A stretch of DNA of 64,000 nt from Candidatus Thiodiazotropha sp. (GCA_023838465.1 JAIVEQ010000010.1:21490-85489), one strand, 5' to 3'. Counted from the stretch's first letter, positions 20,367 through 29,833 are shown. Notes: generated by a model from the letters alone, not told the origin. Program-made: numbers and translations.

Positions 20367-21912
20367 GGGAGATCAGTCCACGAGCAATCGGACAGTATGT
20401 TATCTCCATGACACATCAATCCAGTGACATTATGGAGGTCGCTTTTCTAGGCAGCCTAACAGGCCTTGTTGGGCTACAAAATGGTGATTGGTTCAGTCAG
20501 CTTGAGATTTCACCATTGTTTGAGACGATTGACGATCTTAAGCGAAGCGAGTCAATCCTCAGCGATCTATTTTCAAACCGCTGCTATAAACATCTGCTTG
20601 CAGCCAATAACAATCGCCAGGAGGTCATGCTTGGCTATTCTGATTCAGCAAAGGATGGCGGCATCATGGCCTCAGCCTGGAACCTCTACCAGACCCAGAA
20701 ACGCATTATTGCACTTGCTGACCAGCAAGGTATTCGTTGCCGCCTGTTTCATGGCCGTGGGGGCACTGTCGGCCGTGGCGGCGGCCCCACGCATCAATCC
20801 ATCCTTGCTCAACCCAGTAATACCGTAAAAGGCGAAATCAAGTTCACGGAACAGGGTGAGGTCCTCTCCTATAAATACGGCAATCGGGAAACCGCTATCT
20901 TTGAATTGTCCATGGGTATCACTGGGCTCTTTAAAGCAAGTCTTGGTGAGGTACAAGACATCAAGGATGAGAAACAGCAATACATCAATACCATGAATGA
21001 GATTGCGTCTATCAGTGAAGATCACTTTCGAAAATTAACAGAAGGTACGGACGGGTTTCTTGATTACTTCTACGAAGCCACACCTGTGACTGAAATCGGC
21101 ATGATGAATATTGGATCACGTCCTTCTCACCGGAGTAAAGACAACAGATCAAAATCATCAGTACGGGCGATTGCATGGGTTTTTGGCTGGGGACAGGCCA
21201 GACAAAATCTACCAGGCTGGTATGGTATTGGAACTGCACTTGAACAGTGGCACAGTCAAAAGCCGGGGCGGATAAAACAGCTACAGACCATGTATCGCAA
21301 GTGGCCCTTCTTTCATACACTACTCAGCAATGCACAGATGGCGCTGTTCAAATCGGACATGACCATTGCCTGGGAGTATGCCCAACTCTGCTCGAGCCCT
21401 CAAACCAGAGACAGGATCTTTACTGAAATTAAGAACGAATATGAACATACACGCCAGCAAATATTAATGATTGCACAGATTGAAGACTTGTTAGATGAAA
21501 CCCCCGTACTTAAAAAGTCACTCAGCCGTCGCGACTCCTATCTTGATCCTCTGAACCATATTCAACTGGGGCTTATCCGCCACTACCGTAATAACAATCT
21601 CTCTGAAGAGGAACAGTCGATGTGGCTGAGACCTCTACTACGTTCAATTAATGCCATATCCGCAGGCCTGCGCAATACCGGGTAACTCTACTCATCCAAG
21701 GAAAATAACGACTATCTCTCCTGGCCGGGCACGGAAATGTGTTTACGTTTACAAATTTGTGAACTAGCACATTGGTTGTATAAACCCATTGCTGTAGTTT
21801 TTTTGGCAGATGCCGACTAATGGAAAAGCGGATCAGATAAGAGGCTAGTTGAATCACCCTATATGCCCTTATCTTGGTCACAATAGGCAGTGTTGGAATT
21901 TCAGGTAGTGAT

Positions 21913-23244
21913 ATGATCTTGAATAAGAACAAAATACTCATTGGCTTATTGGCACTAGTGGCTGTTGGGGTGAACGCCTGTGGCGGTGGTTCAGGTAGTG
22001 CCGATTCGAGCACCAACAACACCGATCAAGGTGCTTCTCAAGGGGATTCACAACAAGATACCTCACCACCGGCAAATGATGATCCTCCGACAGTGGATAG
22101 CCCACCAACAGGAGATAACCCCCCTGCAGATAGTTCTCCACCAAATACCGCTCCGCCTGTAGAAGGTAGTATCAATCATCAACCCACTGCGAGGATCACG
22201 GCTGCTCAACAGGTTACCTCAGGAGAAACGGTTACCATGGATGGTTCGAGCTCAACAGATCCTGATGGTGATACACTGAGTTTTCTCTGGAGCCAAACGC
22301 TTGGCGAACCGATCAGCCTAGCTGGCGTTTCCAATCCAACACTCAGTTTTATCGCGCCTACAGTCGATCAACCCACCACATTTGCTTTCAAACTCGAAAT
22401 AAGCGATGGCGCACTCGCAAATAGCGCTACGATTGAGATCCTTGTGTCACCCATGGCGGATACAACCGCTCCCAGTGTCGTCTCGAGAACACCCCAATCT
22501 AATGCAACAGGCGTCGCTACCACAACCAACGTCACCATTACATTTGATGAGGCACTGCTTGAATCCCTCATCAATAACCAAAGTCTGCAGATCAGCCTTA
22601 ACACTAACACCCTATCGGGTAGCGTCACCTACGACAGCGACAACCACCGCATCACTCTAACCCCCGATACAACACTCACTGCAGCAACCACCTATATCGT
22701 CACGCTTGCAGATACCTTACAAGACCTGGCAGGTAATCTCGTTACGGGTGAGAACTGGAGCTTCACAACCGGTTCTCAATACAATTTGGGACAGACCAGC
22801 CAGGGCACCATTGACCTGTGTATGAATACAAGCAACAAGGTGATGTTAACCTTGGTCAACAACGCCAGGGCTGTTGCTAGAACATGTGGTACGAACAACT
22901 ACCCAGCAACTTCATCACTGGCCTGGCACTGTAATCTCGAACAGGCCGCTCAGGGCCACTCAACCTCAATGGCCGATAATAATTTTTTCAGCCACACAGG
23001 TCTTGATGATTCAAGCCCCGGAGACCGAATTACTGCGGCAGGTTATAACTGGCGAACCTATGGGGAGAACATTGCGGCTGGCTATGCTGATGAAGAAACA
23101 GCTATGAACGCCTGGCTTAACAGCCCTGGTCATTGCGCTAATCTTATGAATCCCAATTTCACTGAAATGGGTGAAGCTGTAGCGGAAAATCCGGCTTCAC
23201 AATACCGTATCTACTGGACTCAAAACTTTGCCGATAGTTTTTAA
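21913..23244 (+). CDS. CAP-domain lipoprotein with PKD/Ig-like repeats
   Basis: 443 residues from the ATG at 21913, which follows AGGTAGTG. The signal peptide ends in a lipobox with C23 (VGVNAC), and the next residues are Gly, so outer-membrane sorting is likely. A Pro/Asp/Ser-rich linker (about 30-85) leads to a PKD/cadherin-like domain (DGSSSTDPDGDTLSFLW, about 110-128), an SbsA-type Ig domain (about 188-295) and a C-terminal CAP/SCP domain (about 320-443) with HSTSMADNNFFSHTG, GENIAAGY and NSPGHCANLMNP. CAP proteins may bind or cleave cell-surface ligands. The protein is probably surface exposed. It stands alone after the ppc remnant. Confidence 0.88.
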   Translation: MILNKNKILIGLLALVAVGVNACGGGSGSADSSTNNTDQGASQGDSQQDTSPPANDDPPTVDSPPTGDNPPADSSPPNTAPPVEGSINHQPTARITAAQQVTSGETVTMDGSSSTDPDGDTLSFLWSQTLGEPISLAGVSNPTLSFIAPTVDQPTTFAFKLEISDGALANSATIEILVSPMADTTAPSVVSRTPQSNATGVATTTNVTITFDEALLESLINNQSLQISLNTNTLSGSVTYDSDNHRITLTPDTTLTAATTYIVTLADTLQDLAGNLVTGENWSFTTGSQYNLGQTSQGTIDLCMNTSNKVMLTLVNNARAVARTCGTNNYPATSSLAWHCNLEQAAQGHSTSMADNNFFSHTGLDDSSPGDRITAAGYNWRTYGENIAAGYADEETAMNAWLNSPGHCANLMNPNFTEMGEAVAENPASQYRIYWTQNFADSF

Positions 23245-23254
23245 CTGAAATAAT

Positions 23255-23932
23255 CTAGCTGGTCCTTTCTGACGCCACAAGGGATTTCAGCTCTTCCATT
23301 CGCTGTAGAGCACTCTCTAACTGCAAGTCACTATCGAGGTGCTGAACGATCACCTCACCCTGGTCAAGAAGCGCTTCCAGCTGAATAGGATCAAACAGGG
23401 TCACAGCTGCTTCAAATTCCTTCCGTTCAGTGGTGAGTAGCACAGGAAGCAACTGCTCTTTTGAAATCAATGATTCGGGGTCCAGCAGGTCAGCTACCAA
23501 TGGATACTCAAGCAGCTCGAAATGGGTCTTACGGGCTATAGCCTCCTGCTCTAGCTCTTGCAAAGCAAGACTGTCGTTGCCCGCACCTTTCCACACGGCC
23601 TGCATAATGACTTCTACCAATTTTACTATGGCGTGCTTATTCGGTGTCTGATCGTCAGCCAGTCGACAGGCATGCTCATAGGCCTTATCCAAACGCTCTT
23701 TTAACTCAAGGATGACATCACTCTGCTCGTGGGGCCCAAGTGCCACGGCTTCACCCACCAGCTTTCTCAGCTGGCTTATATAAGCCACCAATTCCTCGTG
23801 ATCAAGGCGTTGGGCTTCCGTCAGTTGGTCCTGAGTTAGTGTGCGCTCACTTTCAGAAAATAGCGGATTATTATGCTTACGCACTAGATGGCGTTCATGC
23901 CTTCCAGGCAGTTCACTCAACATCAGTCTCAT
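23255..23932 (-). CDS. Uncharacterised helical soluble protein
   Basis: 225 residues, no signal peptide or membrane segment. It is rich in Leu, Glu, Gln and Lys with heptad-like spacing (for example LVAYISQLRKLVGEAV and LQLESALQRMEELKSL), so mostly alpha-helical and possibly coiled coil. I do not recognise a family. It converges on the CAP lipoprotein gene with 10 bases between stops. The frame is clean and the codon use is like the neighbours, so it is likely a real gene. Confidence 0.7.
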   Translation of the reverse strand: MRLMLSELPGRHERHLVRKHNNPLFSESERTLTQDQLTEAQRLDHEELVAYISQLRKLVGEAVALGPHEQSDVILELKERLDKAYEHACRLADDQTPNKHAIVKLVEVIMQAVWKGAGNDSLALQELEQEAIARKTHFELLEYPLVADLLDPESLISKEQLLPVLLTTERKEFEAAVTLFDPIQLEALLDQGEVIVQHLDSDLQLESALQRMEELKSLVASERTS

Positions 23933-24089
23933 GATTCACCCTGAATAGAGGGTTAAAAGGGTCATTTGTATCATGAAATGGCTGCTAAAGGGCAGGGGGC
24001 AATATAAATGCTATTCAACCACGCTGTTTAGCCGAATCCATGAAAAACGAAATATTGCCCTGATTAAAGACCACTTAATACTCATTTTA

Positions 24090-24103
24090 TTGATTTAAAT
24101 CAG
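24090..24103. promoter_or_regulatory. FNR/ANR-type box
   Basis: TTGATTTAAATCAG matches 9 of 10 fixed positions of TTGAT-N4-ATCAA. It lies 139 bases upstream of the small membrane-peptide gene at 24242 and in the 309-base gap (23933-24241) that otherwise holds nothing I can name. Confidence 0.55.
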
Positions 24104-24241
24104 TGGTTCCGGTGACTTTACCAATTACCTTGCTTTGCGCAATGTTATTGCTGCTCAAAAGGATTTTCCGTCCCACGATACATACGGACAAGCCGGTGAG
24201 CAAAACTTTTTATGGTCTAGGTCAATCTTGAAGGCAACACC

Positions 24242-24322
24242 ATGTTAGATAATGATAATGCAATAGTAGGCGCACTAGCCATCTTGATACTGGGTATCAT
24301 AATCACAGTCTTGATAGGCTAA
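24242..24322 (+). CDS. 26-residue single-helix membrane peptide
   Basis: A 26-codon ORF: MLDNDNAIVG followed by a continuous hydrophobic helix to the end (ALAILILGIIITVLIG). GAAGG lies about 8 bases before the ATG, an FNR-type box lies upstream and a hairpin lies just after the stop, so this has the layout of a real small gene. Tiny single-pass proteins often tune respiratory or transport complexes (CydX, KdpF), but the sequence matches none I know. The neighbouring hemerythrin gene is convergent. Confidence 0.55.
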   Translation: MLDNDNAIVGALAILILGIIITVLIG

Positions 24323-24327
24323 AGGCA

Positions 24328-24360
24328 GAGGGGTGGTGAAAAGAGGAGTCTCCGCCCCTC
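24328..24360 (+). terminator. Hairpin after the small membrane peptide
   Basis: GAGGGGTGG (24328-24336) pairs with CCGCCCCTC (24352-24360) with one G-T wobble. A clear T-tract is missing. It lies between convergent genes and could end transcription in both directions. Confidence 0.45.
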
Positions 24361-24384
24361 GATAGAAAAGATATCTCCAGGAAG

Positions 24385-24819
24385 CTAGATCAATTGGCTG
24401 AGAAAACGGGCAGTCACCATATCCATACTGTTCACATGTGCCTTAAACCAATCCCGCCACTCTACAAAAATATACTCTGCGAGCCTGTCCAATTGGTTAT
24501 CATCAAGCCATTGCTGCTGCATTGACTCAATTCTCAAGAGTGCTTGTTGATGTTCACCCAGGTGTACAGGGTAGGGTGGAAAACCGTATTCCTTCATCAT
24601 TTGGTTTTCGCCATCAAAATGCGCGCGGGTATGCACCACCCACTCATTCAGCTTGGACGTTATAGCCTCTGAATCCGGATTGCCCTCAACCCCAGCAATG
24701 ACAAGTTCACCCAGCTGATTGATCAAGGCGACCTCTTCCCGGTGAACGTTATTCATGGTCTCGAGCGCCACTAAAGGTATCTCAGTGATGTCGATGACAG
24801 GTAGTTGATATTGGCTCAC
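24385..24819 (-). CDS. Bacteriohemerythrin-like protein
   Basis: 144 residues, a single hemerythrin four-helix domain. The iron ligands are recognisable: H26 in the first helix (NNVHREE), HTRAHFDGE (about 59-67) giving two His/Glu ligands, HLGEHQ (about 87-92) and WFKAHVNSMDM (about 124-134) with the last His and Asp. Hemerythrins bind O2 at a di-iron site for oxygen storage, sensing or delivery to respiratory enzymes in microaerobic bacteria. It is monocistronic and cytoplasmic. Confidence 0.88.
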   Translation of the reverse strand: MSQYQLPVIDITEIPLVALETMNNVHREEVALINQLGELVIAGVEGNPDSEAITSKLNEWVVHTRAHFDGENQMMKEYGFPPYPVHLGEHQQALLRIESMQQQWLDDNQLDRLAEYIFVEWRDWFKAHVNSMDMVTARFLSQLI

Positions 24820-25047
24820 GATGGCTCTGGCAGGAATAGTTTCGGAAAGTGCAGCATCCTATCCGATTGTTACATTACCGCCATTGATATTGATCAAAAT
24901 TGCGTCAAAGAGCCTCTGCTCCAGGCTTTATTCTCCCAAACACTTTGACTCAATGGCCTGGTGCGGCAGACCAAACCGTACACCTATTTCACCTATTGAT
25001 CGACACAATCAGCAATCAGCCTCTCCTGGACTCCTACCGTCATCCGG

Positions 25048-25935
25048 TTAACAGCCGATATCCGTCTCTACATCAAATCCCGGGTTGATCGCTTCATATA
25101 GCGATGAGTAATCCTCGTCGCCATAACCCGCTTCCTGACCATTGACAAGTACACGAAGTGTGGCATTTGCAATCTCGCCATTCATTCCAGAGGCCTCAGC
25201 CACACGTTGAAACAGGGCAATATCTTTGATCAGGTGTTTGAGAGGAAAATTCGGATTGCTGTAGTCATGCTCCATAAATTTCTGCAGTTTTTTATCGAAT
25301 GTGGGCGCATACAGCGCACTCTGGCGCAGCAATTTCATAAATGGCTCCACTTCAACGCCCTCGGCGCGTATCAAACCCAGACTTTGAGAGAAACCTGCCG
25401 TGAGTGAAGCGATCAGCTGGTTCATCGCCAGTTTCATTGCCGCACCCTGTCCCACCAGACCGACATGGTCGACCTCCTTGCCAAGTCCGCGCAGCATCAG
25501 GAGACAGTGATGGTAGGCCGTCTCTGAACCTGCTGCCATAATGATCAGCTCTCCGGATCTTGCCTCCGGTATACTGCCCAGCACAGGCGCCTCGAGGTAG
25601 TCGCCTCCCGCCTGTTCCACTCGACTGCTGATAGCGCGGCTCTCATCAGGCGCTATGGTGCCCAACTGCAGAATAATCTTTCCTTCGAGAAGCGGTATCA
25701 CCGGCTCACAAAACAGCACCTCATCGATAGCCGCTGCATCACTGAGGGTCAGTAACAGCACTTCACCTGCTTCTATTGCAGGAATGAGTGCTGAATCAAT
25801 ACTGATCCCTTCGGCCTCCGCTAACCGCAGACGTTCCGGCGAACGGTTCCAGGCGATTACTTCGTGTCCACAGTGAATCAGCCTGTGGGCGATGGGAAGA
25901 CCCATTAGTCCGAGTCCAAGCAATGTAATTTTCAT
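25048..25935 (-). CDS. NAD(P)-dependent beta-hydroxyacid dehydrogenase family protein
   Basis: 295 residues. N-terminal Rossmann fold GLGLMGLPIAHRL (about 7-19) and C-terminal helical domain with KLAMNQLIASL (about 168-178) holding the catalytic Lys and Asn of the 3-hydroxyisobutyrate dehydrogenase/glyoxylate reductase (GLYR) family. The substrate segment around APVLGSIPEARSGEL matches the usual (D/A)APVSGG region but with Leu-Gly-Ser instead of Ser-Gly-Gly. Likely substrates are small beta-hydroxyacids or semialdehydes; which one cannot be told. It lies 17 bases downstream of hemE and is probably cotranscribed with it. Confidence 0.88.
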   Translation of the reverse strand: MKITLLGLGLMGLPIAHRLIHCGHEVIAWNRSPERLRLAEAEGISIDSALIPAIEAGEVLLLTLSDAAAIDEVLFCEPVIPLLEGKIILQLGTIAPDESRAISSRVEQAGGDYLEAPVLGSIPEARSGELIIMAAGSETAYHHCLLMLRGLGKEVDHVGLVGQGAAMKLAMNQLIASLTAGFSQSLGLIRAEGVEVEPFMKLLRQSALYAPTFDKKLQKFMEHDYSNPNFPLKHLIKDIALFQRVAEASGMNGEIANATLRVLVNGQEAGYGDEDYSSLYEAINPGFDVETDIGC

Positions 25936-25952
25936 CGTCTTTTCAGCCCATT

Positions 25953-27023
25953 TTAGTCGTCGACATGATAGGCACGACTCAGTTCGTGCACTGCGTCGAC
26001 AAATACACCCGCATGTTCAGGGTTGATCTCCGGGTGAATGCCATGTCCCAGATTGAAAACATGACCGTTCCCTTTACCATAACTGGCCAATACCTGACCC
26101 ACCTCTTCCCTGATCCGCTCAGGTGAAGCATACAGGGTACATGGATCGAGATTTCCCTGTAGCGCAACCCTGTCACCGACACGACGCCTGGCATCAGAAA
26201 GGCTCAAGGTCCAGTCTATTCCCAGTGCATCACATCCACTGTCTGCCATCTGTTCCAACCAGAAACCGCCCCCCTTGGTAAATAGGATAACCGGCACTTT
26301 ACGTCCCTCTGCTTCTCGTTTAAGACCTTGTAAAATCTGCTGCATATAGTCGAGAGAGAAGGCTTGGTAGTGCTGTGGAGTCAGGGCGCCGCCCCATGTA
26401 TCGAAGATCATCACCGCTTGTGCACCAGCGTCAATTTGGGCATTCAGGTACGCAGTGACGGCATTCGCCACTTTACTCAACAGCGCATGCATCAACTCCG
26501 GGCGGTCGAACATCATCCCCTTTACCTTGGAGAAATTTTTGGTGCCGCCACCCTCGACCATGTAGGTAGCCAGCGTCCAGGGACTACCACTGAAACCGAT
26601 CAGTGGGACCCGTCCATCCAGCTCCCTACGGATGGTCCTCACAGCATCCATTACATAACCGAGGTCATCCTCCATATCCGGTGCACCGAGGGCATCGATA
26701 GCGGCCTTATCACTTATCGGCCGCTCGAAATGGGGTCCTTCGCCTTCTGTGAAATAGAGGCCGAGACCCATCGCATCGGGTACGGTCAGGATATCCGAGA
26801 AGAGTATCGCAGCATCCAGTGGATAACGTTCCAATGGCTGAATGGTGACTTCACAGGCCAGTTCAGGATTTCGACACAGATCCATAAAGCTGCCCGCCTT
26901 GGTTCGGGTGGCCCGATACTCAGATAGATATCGCCCGGCCTGGCGCATCATCCACACCGGGGTCACATCCACAGGCTCGCGGCACAGGGCACGCAACAGT
27001 CGGTCGTTTTTCATTGTAGTCAC
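25953..27023 (-). CDS. hemE: Uroporphyrinogen decarboxylase
   Basis: 356 residues, the same length class as E. coli HemE (354) and collinear throughout. It removes four carboxyl groups from uroporphyrinogen III to give coproporphyrinogen III in haem synthesis. Seen: [11 protein letters not shown] (about 22-32), [15 protein letters not shown] (about 74-88) with the key Asp, [13 protein letters not shown] (about 143) and [10 protein letters not shown] near the C-terminus. The downstream dehydrogenase starts 17 bases after the stop. Confidence 0.97.
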   Translation of the reverse strand: MTTMKNDRLLRALCREPVDVTPVWMMRQAGRYLSEYRATRTKAGSFMDLCRNPELACEVTIQPLERYPLDAAILFSDILTVPDAMGLGLYFTEGEGPHFERPISDKAAIDALGAPDMEDDLGYVMDAVRTIRRELDGRVPLIGFSGSPWTLATYMVEGGGTKNFSKVKGMMFDRPELMHALLSKVANAVTAYLNAQIDAGAQAVMIFDTWGGALTPQHYQAFSLDYMQQILQGLKREAEGRKVPVILFTKGGGFWLEQMADSGCDALGIDWTLSLSDARRRVGDRVALQGNLDPCTLYASPERIREEVGQVLASYGKGNGHVFNLGHGIHPEINPEHAGVFVDAVHELSRAYHVDD

Positions 27024-27226
27024 AGAGGAATATCCTTCGATACGATTTTGTTATAAAGAACAACAGATTGTACACACAAAACGGGTTTTCTTCCTTTTCA
27101 AGACAGGCCCAGTACAGCAACCTGAACAATACCGGCATTTAACCTAACGCGGTCAATCCCGCCATTTGGTTGTCAACAATGTGTGGGATACTATCCCTCA
27201 CAATCCTAGCCTGTATTGAGAAGCGT

Positions 27227-28183
27227 ATGACACCGGTTAAACAGATTATTCTTGCCAAGAAAGATGCACTGGCCAGTTCCATCGGTGAACCGCTATCACA
27301 ACTTGCCGCCAATTGTGTTGCAGTTTGGGACGATGTCGATGCACTGGACAAGATACTACTTGCCCATATCGACCAGATCACCAACTGTGAGTTCCTCTAT
27401 GCCTGGGATATCGATGGCAAAGAGATCTCATCATTGATTCTGCCTGGCCAGGTGGAAAAAAGCTGGCGGGGCAGGGATCTCTCCAGACGCCCCTATCTGA
27501 AGAACAATCTCCCCTTTAAAGGAATCATGCTCTCGTCGGTCTATCACAGTCAATTCTCAGACCGGGAGTGCGTCACTGCACTTCAAGCTGTCAGGAAAGG
27601 TGGGACACTGTTGGGTTTTATTGCCGCAGATTTTTCACTCGACAAGCTGGTTGCCGATGAAAACCTCATCGATGAGCAACAACAATGGCAACAATTCAAA
27701 GGTGACCCGGCAGTACGCGGCACCCTCTTCATGCAGCAGAGAATTCAAAGCCGTCTCGATGAGAATATCGACTCTGTCCACGAAACCATCTACGACCTGA
27801 TGACGCAACACGGCATTTTTCACTGTAAAGTTCACTACTCCAGTGGCCGATGCTCCTTTTGGGTGCTCAGAGACCCCTACACCTACAAAATCCATGGGGT
27901 AGAGGAGATCGTTGATCCGGATATCGTGTTGGCCTATCCACTCTATCGCTATCCGGAACGGGCTAAAATCACACCGGCGCAACTGCGTGAGGTATTCCTG
28001 GAGTTCAAGGCATTGCGCTTTGCTGACGAAACCATCTATCTACGCAGCGCATCCATCAACATCATGAACGGTATGTTGGGCCTGACCTTCTCATGTGACG
28101 GTTCGCACTATATGCCCGTAGATGAGTTTATTGAGAAGAACCTGGGTTTCTGGATCGGTGAGCTGGCAGCAGACCGACCGTAG
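27227..28183 (+). CDS. PDC/Cache-like sensor-domain protein
   Basis: 318 residues from the ATG at 27227; an upstream in-frame start at 27170 would place the first residues in the hemE leader. The segment with ELLYAWDIDG-like EFLYAWDIDGKEIS, then SRRPYLKNNLPFKGIMLSS and LGFIAADFSLDKL, follows the PDC (Cache) sensor fold of ligand-binding domains. It lacks a signal peptide, membrane helices and an output domain, so it is a free-standing cytoplasmic sensor-like protein. The C-terminal half matches nothing I recognise. It is followed by a strong hairpin. Confidence 0.65.
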   Translation: MTPVKQIILAKKDALASSIGEPLSQLAANCVAVWDDVDALDKILLAHIDQITNCEFLYAWDIDGKEISSLILPGQVEKSWRGRDLSRRPYLKNNLPFKGIMLSSVYHSQFSDRECVTALQAVRKGGTLLGFIAADFSLDKLVADENLIDEQQQWQQFKGDPAVRGTLFMQQRIQSRLDENIDSVHETIYDLMTQHGIFHCKVHYSSGRCSFWVLRDPYTYKIHGVEEIVDPDIVLAYPLYRYPERAKITPAQLREVFLEFKALRFADETIYLRSASINIMNGMLGLTFSCDGSHYMPVDEFIEKNLGFWIGELAADRP

Positions 28184-28192
28184 TGTATACAG

Positions 28193-28221
28193 CCCACCTA
28201 TACCAAACTGATATAGGTGGG
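28193..28221. terminator. Intrinsic-type hairpin between convergent genes
   Basis: CCCACCTATA (28193-28202) and TATAGGTGGG (28212-28221) form a perfect 10-bp stem. A weak T-tract (TTTATT) follows on the plus strand and AATAAACC-type sequence precedes it, so it may end both the sensor gene and the MBL gene. Confidence 0.65.
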
Positions 28222-28240
28222 TTTATTGGATAAATATTCG

Positions 28241-28999
28241 TTAGGGTAGCTGGTAGTTGTTCTGGGTCAGCAGATCAACGCCACACTCCAGTTCTTCTAT
28301 CCAGTTGATAAACTCATTAACCACCTTTTTACCAAGAAAAGCACGGCCATGCTGGGGTACGATCATATCGATATCAAGTTGTCGGACCATGTTCGCCCAG
28401 AATCTACAAACCTTATTAGAGTTCATGTAGCGGCGGTGAAACCCCTCCATATAGGGCATCACTTCCGACAGCTTCTTCACCGGGACATTGAGATCGCCAG
28501 GCGGTAGATTAGCACCGAGGTCTCCGGAGAAGAGGATACGACTCAACGAATCATAGAACTGAAAATTACCTTCGGCATGTAGAAAATGGGCAGGTAGGGC
28601 CATCAGGCGAATATTCCCCAGCTCGAGGTTTGTTCCCTCATCGGGTATAGCGACAACCCGGTCAAGCAATCGGCCCGGTCGAGTGAAATGGGGAATGAAG
28701 CGCTCCCACAGGGCAGGAACCACCACCCTGCAATCGGTACCAACCAACCATTTGTTGACTGAGGCGACAATGTCAGGATCCTGATGTGAGGCAACCACAT
28801 AATCCAATTTTTTCACGTTCATGTAGTCACTGATGGCCATGAACAAACGTGAATAGGTCAATTCACCACCTGGATCGATCAATGCTGCATGTTGGTGGTC
28901 GTAGATGAGAAACTGATTGGCTTGCACAGCCTCACCCGAAACCAGATCTCTGAATGCCACACAGATGTGGCTACCGTTATTGAATAACTCGACTGACAT
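28241..28999 (-). CDS. MBL-fold protein of the ODP/flavodiiron type
   Basis: 252 residues, a single metallo-beta-lactamase domain. The metal motif reads SHQDPDIVAS (about 84-93), i.e. H-x-D-x-D as in flavodiiron (A-type flavoprotein) and ODP oxygen-binding di-iron proteins rather than HxHxDH. LPAHFLHAEGNF (about 133-144) and LFSGDLGAN supply further His and Asp ligands, and VPQHGRAF the last one. Di-iron MBL proteins of this group bind or reduce O2 or NO, or sense oxygen. No flavodoxin domain is attached. The context is neutral, but hemerythrin and cytochrome c' are also encoded in the window. Confidence 0.78.
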   Translation of the reverse strand: MSVELFNNGSHICVAFRDLVSGEAVQANQFLIYDHQHAALIDPGGELTYSRLFMAISDYMNVKKLDYVVASHQDPDIVASVNKWLVGTDCRVVVPALWERFIPHFTRPGRLLDRVVAIPDEGTNLELGNIRLMALPAHFLHAEGNFQFYDSLSRILFSGDLGANLPPGDLNVPVKKLSEVMPYMEGFHRRYMNSNKVCRFWANMVRQLDIDMIVPQHGRAFLGKKVVNEFINWIEELECGVDLLTQNNYQLP

Positions 29000-29182
29000 A
29001 GTATTTGCAGTATCTAGTGAATATAACTGTTAGTTAAAGTTCGATAAGCGGTTAGACCCAGATCCAGCATGGAGTGTTATCGATCGAATTCAAGGAAGCT
29101 TAAACAAATCGTAATATATTACAATAGAAATCAACAAGCTAATGTCATTTTTTTACAATCTCAGCGAAGAAATCACACCCGT

Positions 29183-29833
29183 ATGTTACACCACAATTGG
29201 AATATCACACCATCAGATGCAGTAGCTATCCAAAAAGAGATGCGTTCTCAAGTGAGCTGTCACGATCAACTCCCACAGCTTCATCGTGTCGCCGGAGTGG
29301 ATGTGGGGTTTGAACAAAAGGGAAAAGTCACCCGTGCTGCTGTTGCCGTTCTGAGTTACCCCGGCCTGCAACTCATGGAACAATCTGTTGCTTGCCTTCC
29401 CACCTCTTTTCCCTATCTACCTGGCTTGCTCTCTTTTCGAGAATTACCGGCAATCCTGCAAGCCATCGAACAGTTGCAGCAACCTGCGGACATTTTTCTG
29501 TGTGATGGACAGGGATGGGCCCATCCAAGACGATTCGGTCTTGCCTGTCATTTAGGTGTCTTGACCGACACACCCACCATTGGCGTGGCCAAGACTCGTT
29601 TGGTCGGCAGACATGCCGAGCCTGCCATGGAGAAAGGGAGTTGGGTGCCATTGATCGATAAAGAAGAGACTATAGGCGCGGTGTTACGTACCCGTAGTGG
29701 CGTGAAACCACTCTACATCTCAATTGGACATCGGGTCTCTCTACAGACCGCCATCGAGCTGGTGATTGCCTGCACAACTCGATATAAATTACCTGAAACT
29801 ACCCGAGCGGCACACCGCTTGGCTTCGGGATAG
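29183..29833 (+). CDS. nfi: Endonuclease V
   Basis: 216 residues from the ATG at 29183 (E. coli Nfi 223); 38 in-frame codons upstream have no similarity and are left out. It cleaves DNA 3' to deoxyinosine and other deaminated bases. Motifs: [10 protein letters not shown] (about 35-44) with the catalytic Asp, [12 protein letters not shown] (about 74-85), [21 protein letters not shown] (about 104-124) and [10 protein letters not shown]. It is monocistronic. Confidence 0.95.
   Translation: MLHHNWNITPSDAVAIQKEMRSQVSCHDQLPQLHRVAGVDVGFEQKGKVTRAAVAVLSYPGLQLMEQSVACLPTSFPYLPGLLSFRELPAILQAIEQLQQPADIFLCDGQGWAHPRRFGLACHLGVLTDTPTIGVAKTRLVGRHAEPAMEKGSWVPLIDKEETIGAVLRTRSGVKPLYISIGHRVSLQTAIELVIACTTRYKLPETTRAAHRLASG

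Larger units (their letters stand above)
18594..21685 (+). pseudogene. ppc: Phosphoenolpyruvate carboxylase, triply disrupted
   Basis: The start, the HPTES catalytic motif (AHPTESKR, near 19050), GDRDGN (near 19400), the HGRGGTVGRGGGP glycine loop (near 20755) and the C-terminal RNTG tetrapeptide identify PEP carboxylase, which makes oxaloacetate from PEP and bicarbonate. Three lesions break it: an in-frame TAA at 18936-18938 (the same frame continues to 19418); loss of about 11 bases after the GDRDGN codons near 19410, shifting the frame; and a 277-bp insertion at 20090-20366. Removing the insertion restores SKQVREISPRAIG across the junction. No full-length enzyme can be made. Homology between and after the lesions remains high, so inactivation is recent. 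Confidence 0.93.

Noticed and set aside
20249..20368. Apparent 40-codon N-terminal extension of the last ppc fragment
   Set aside because: It is translation of the inserted element; family similarity starts only at the EISPRAIG residues after the insertion.
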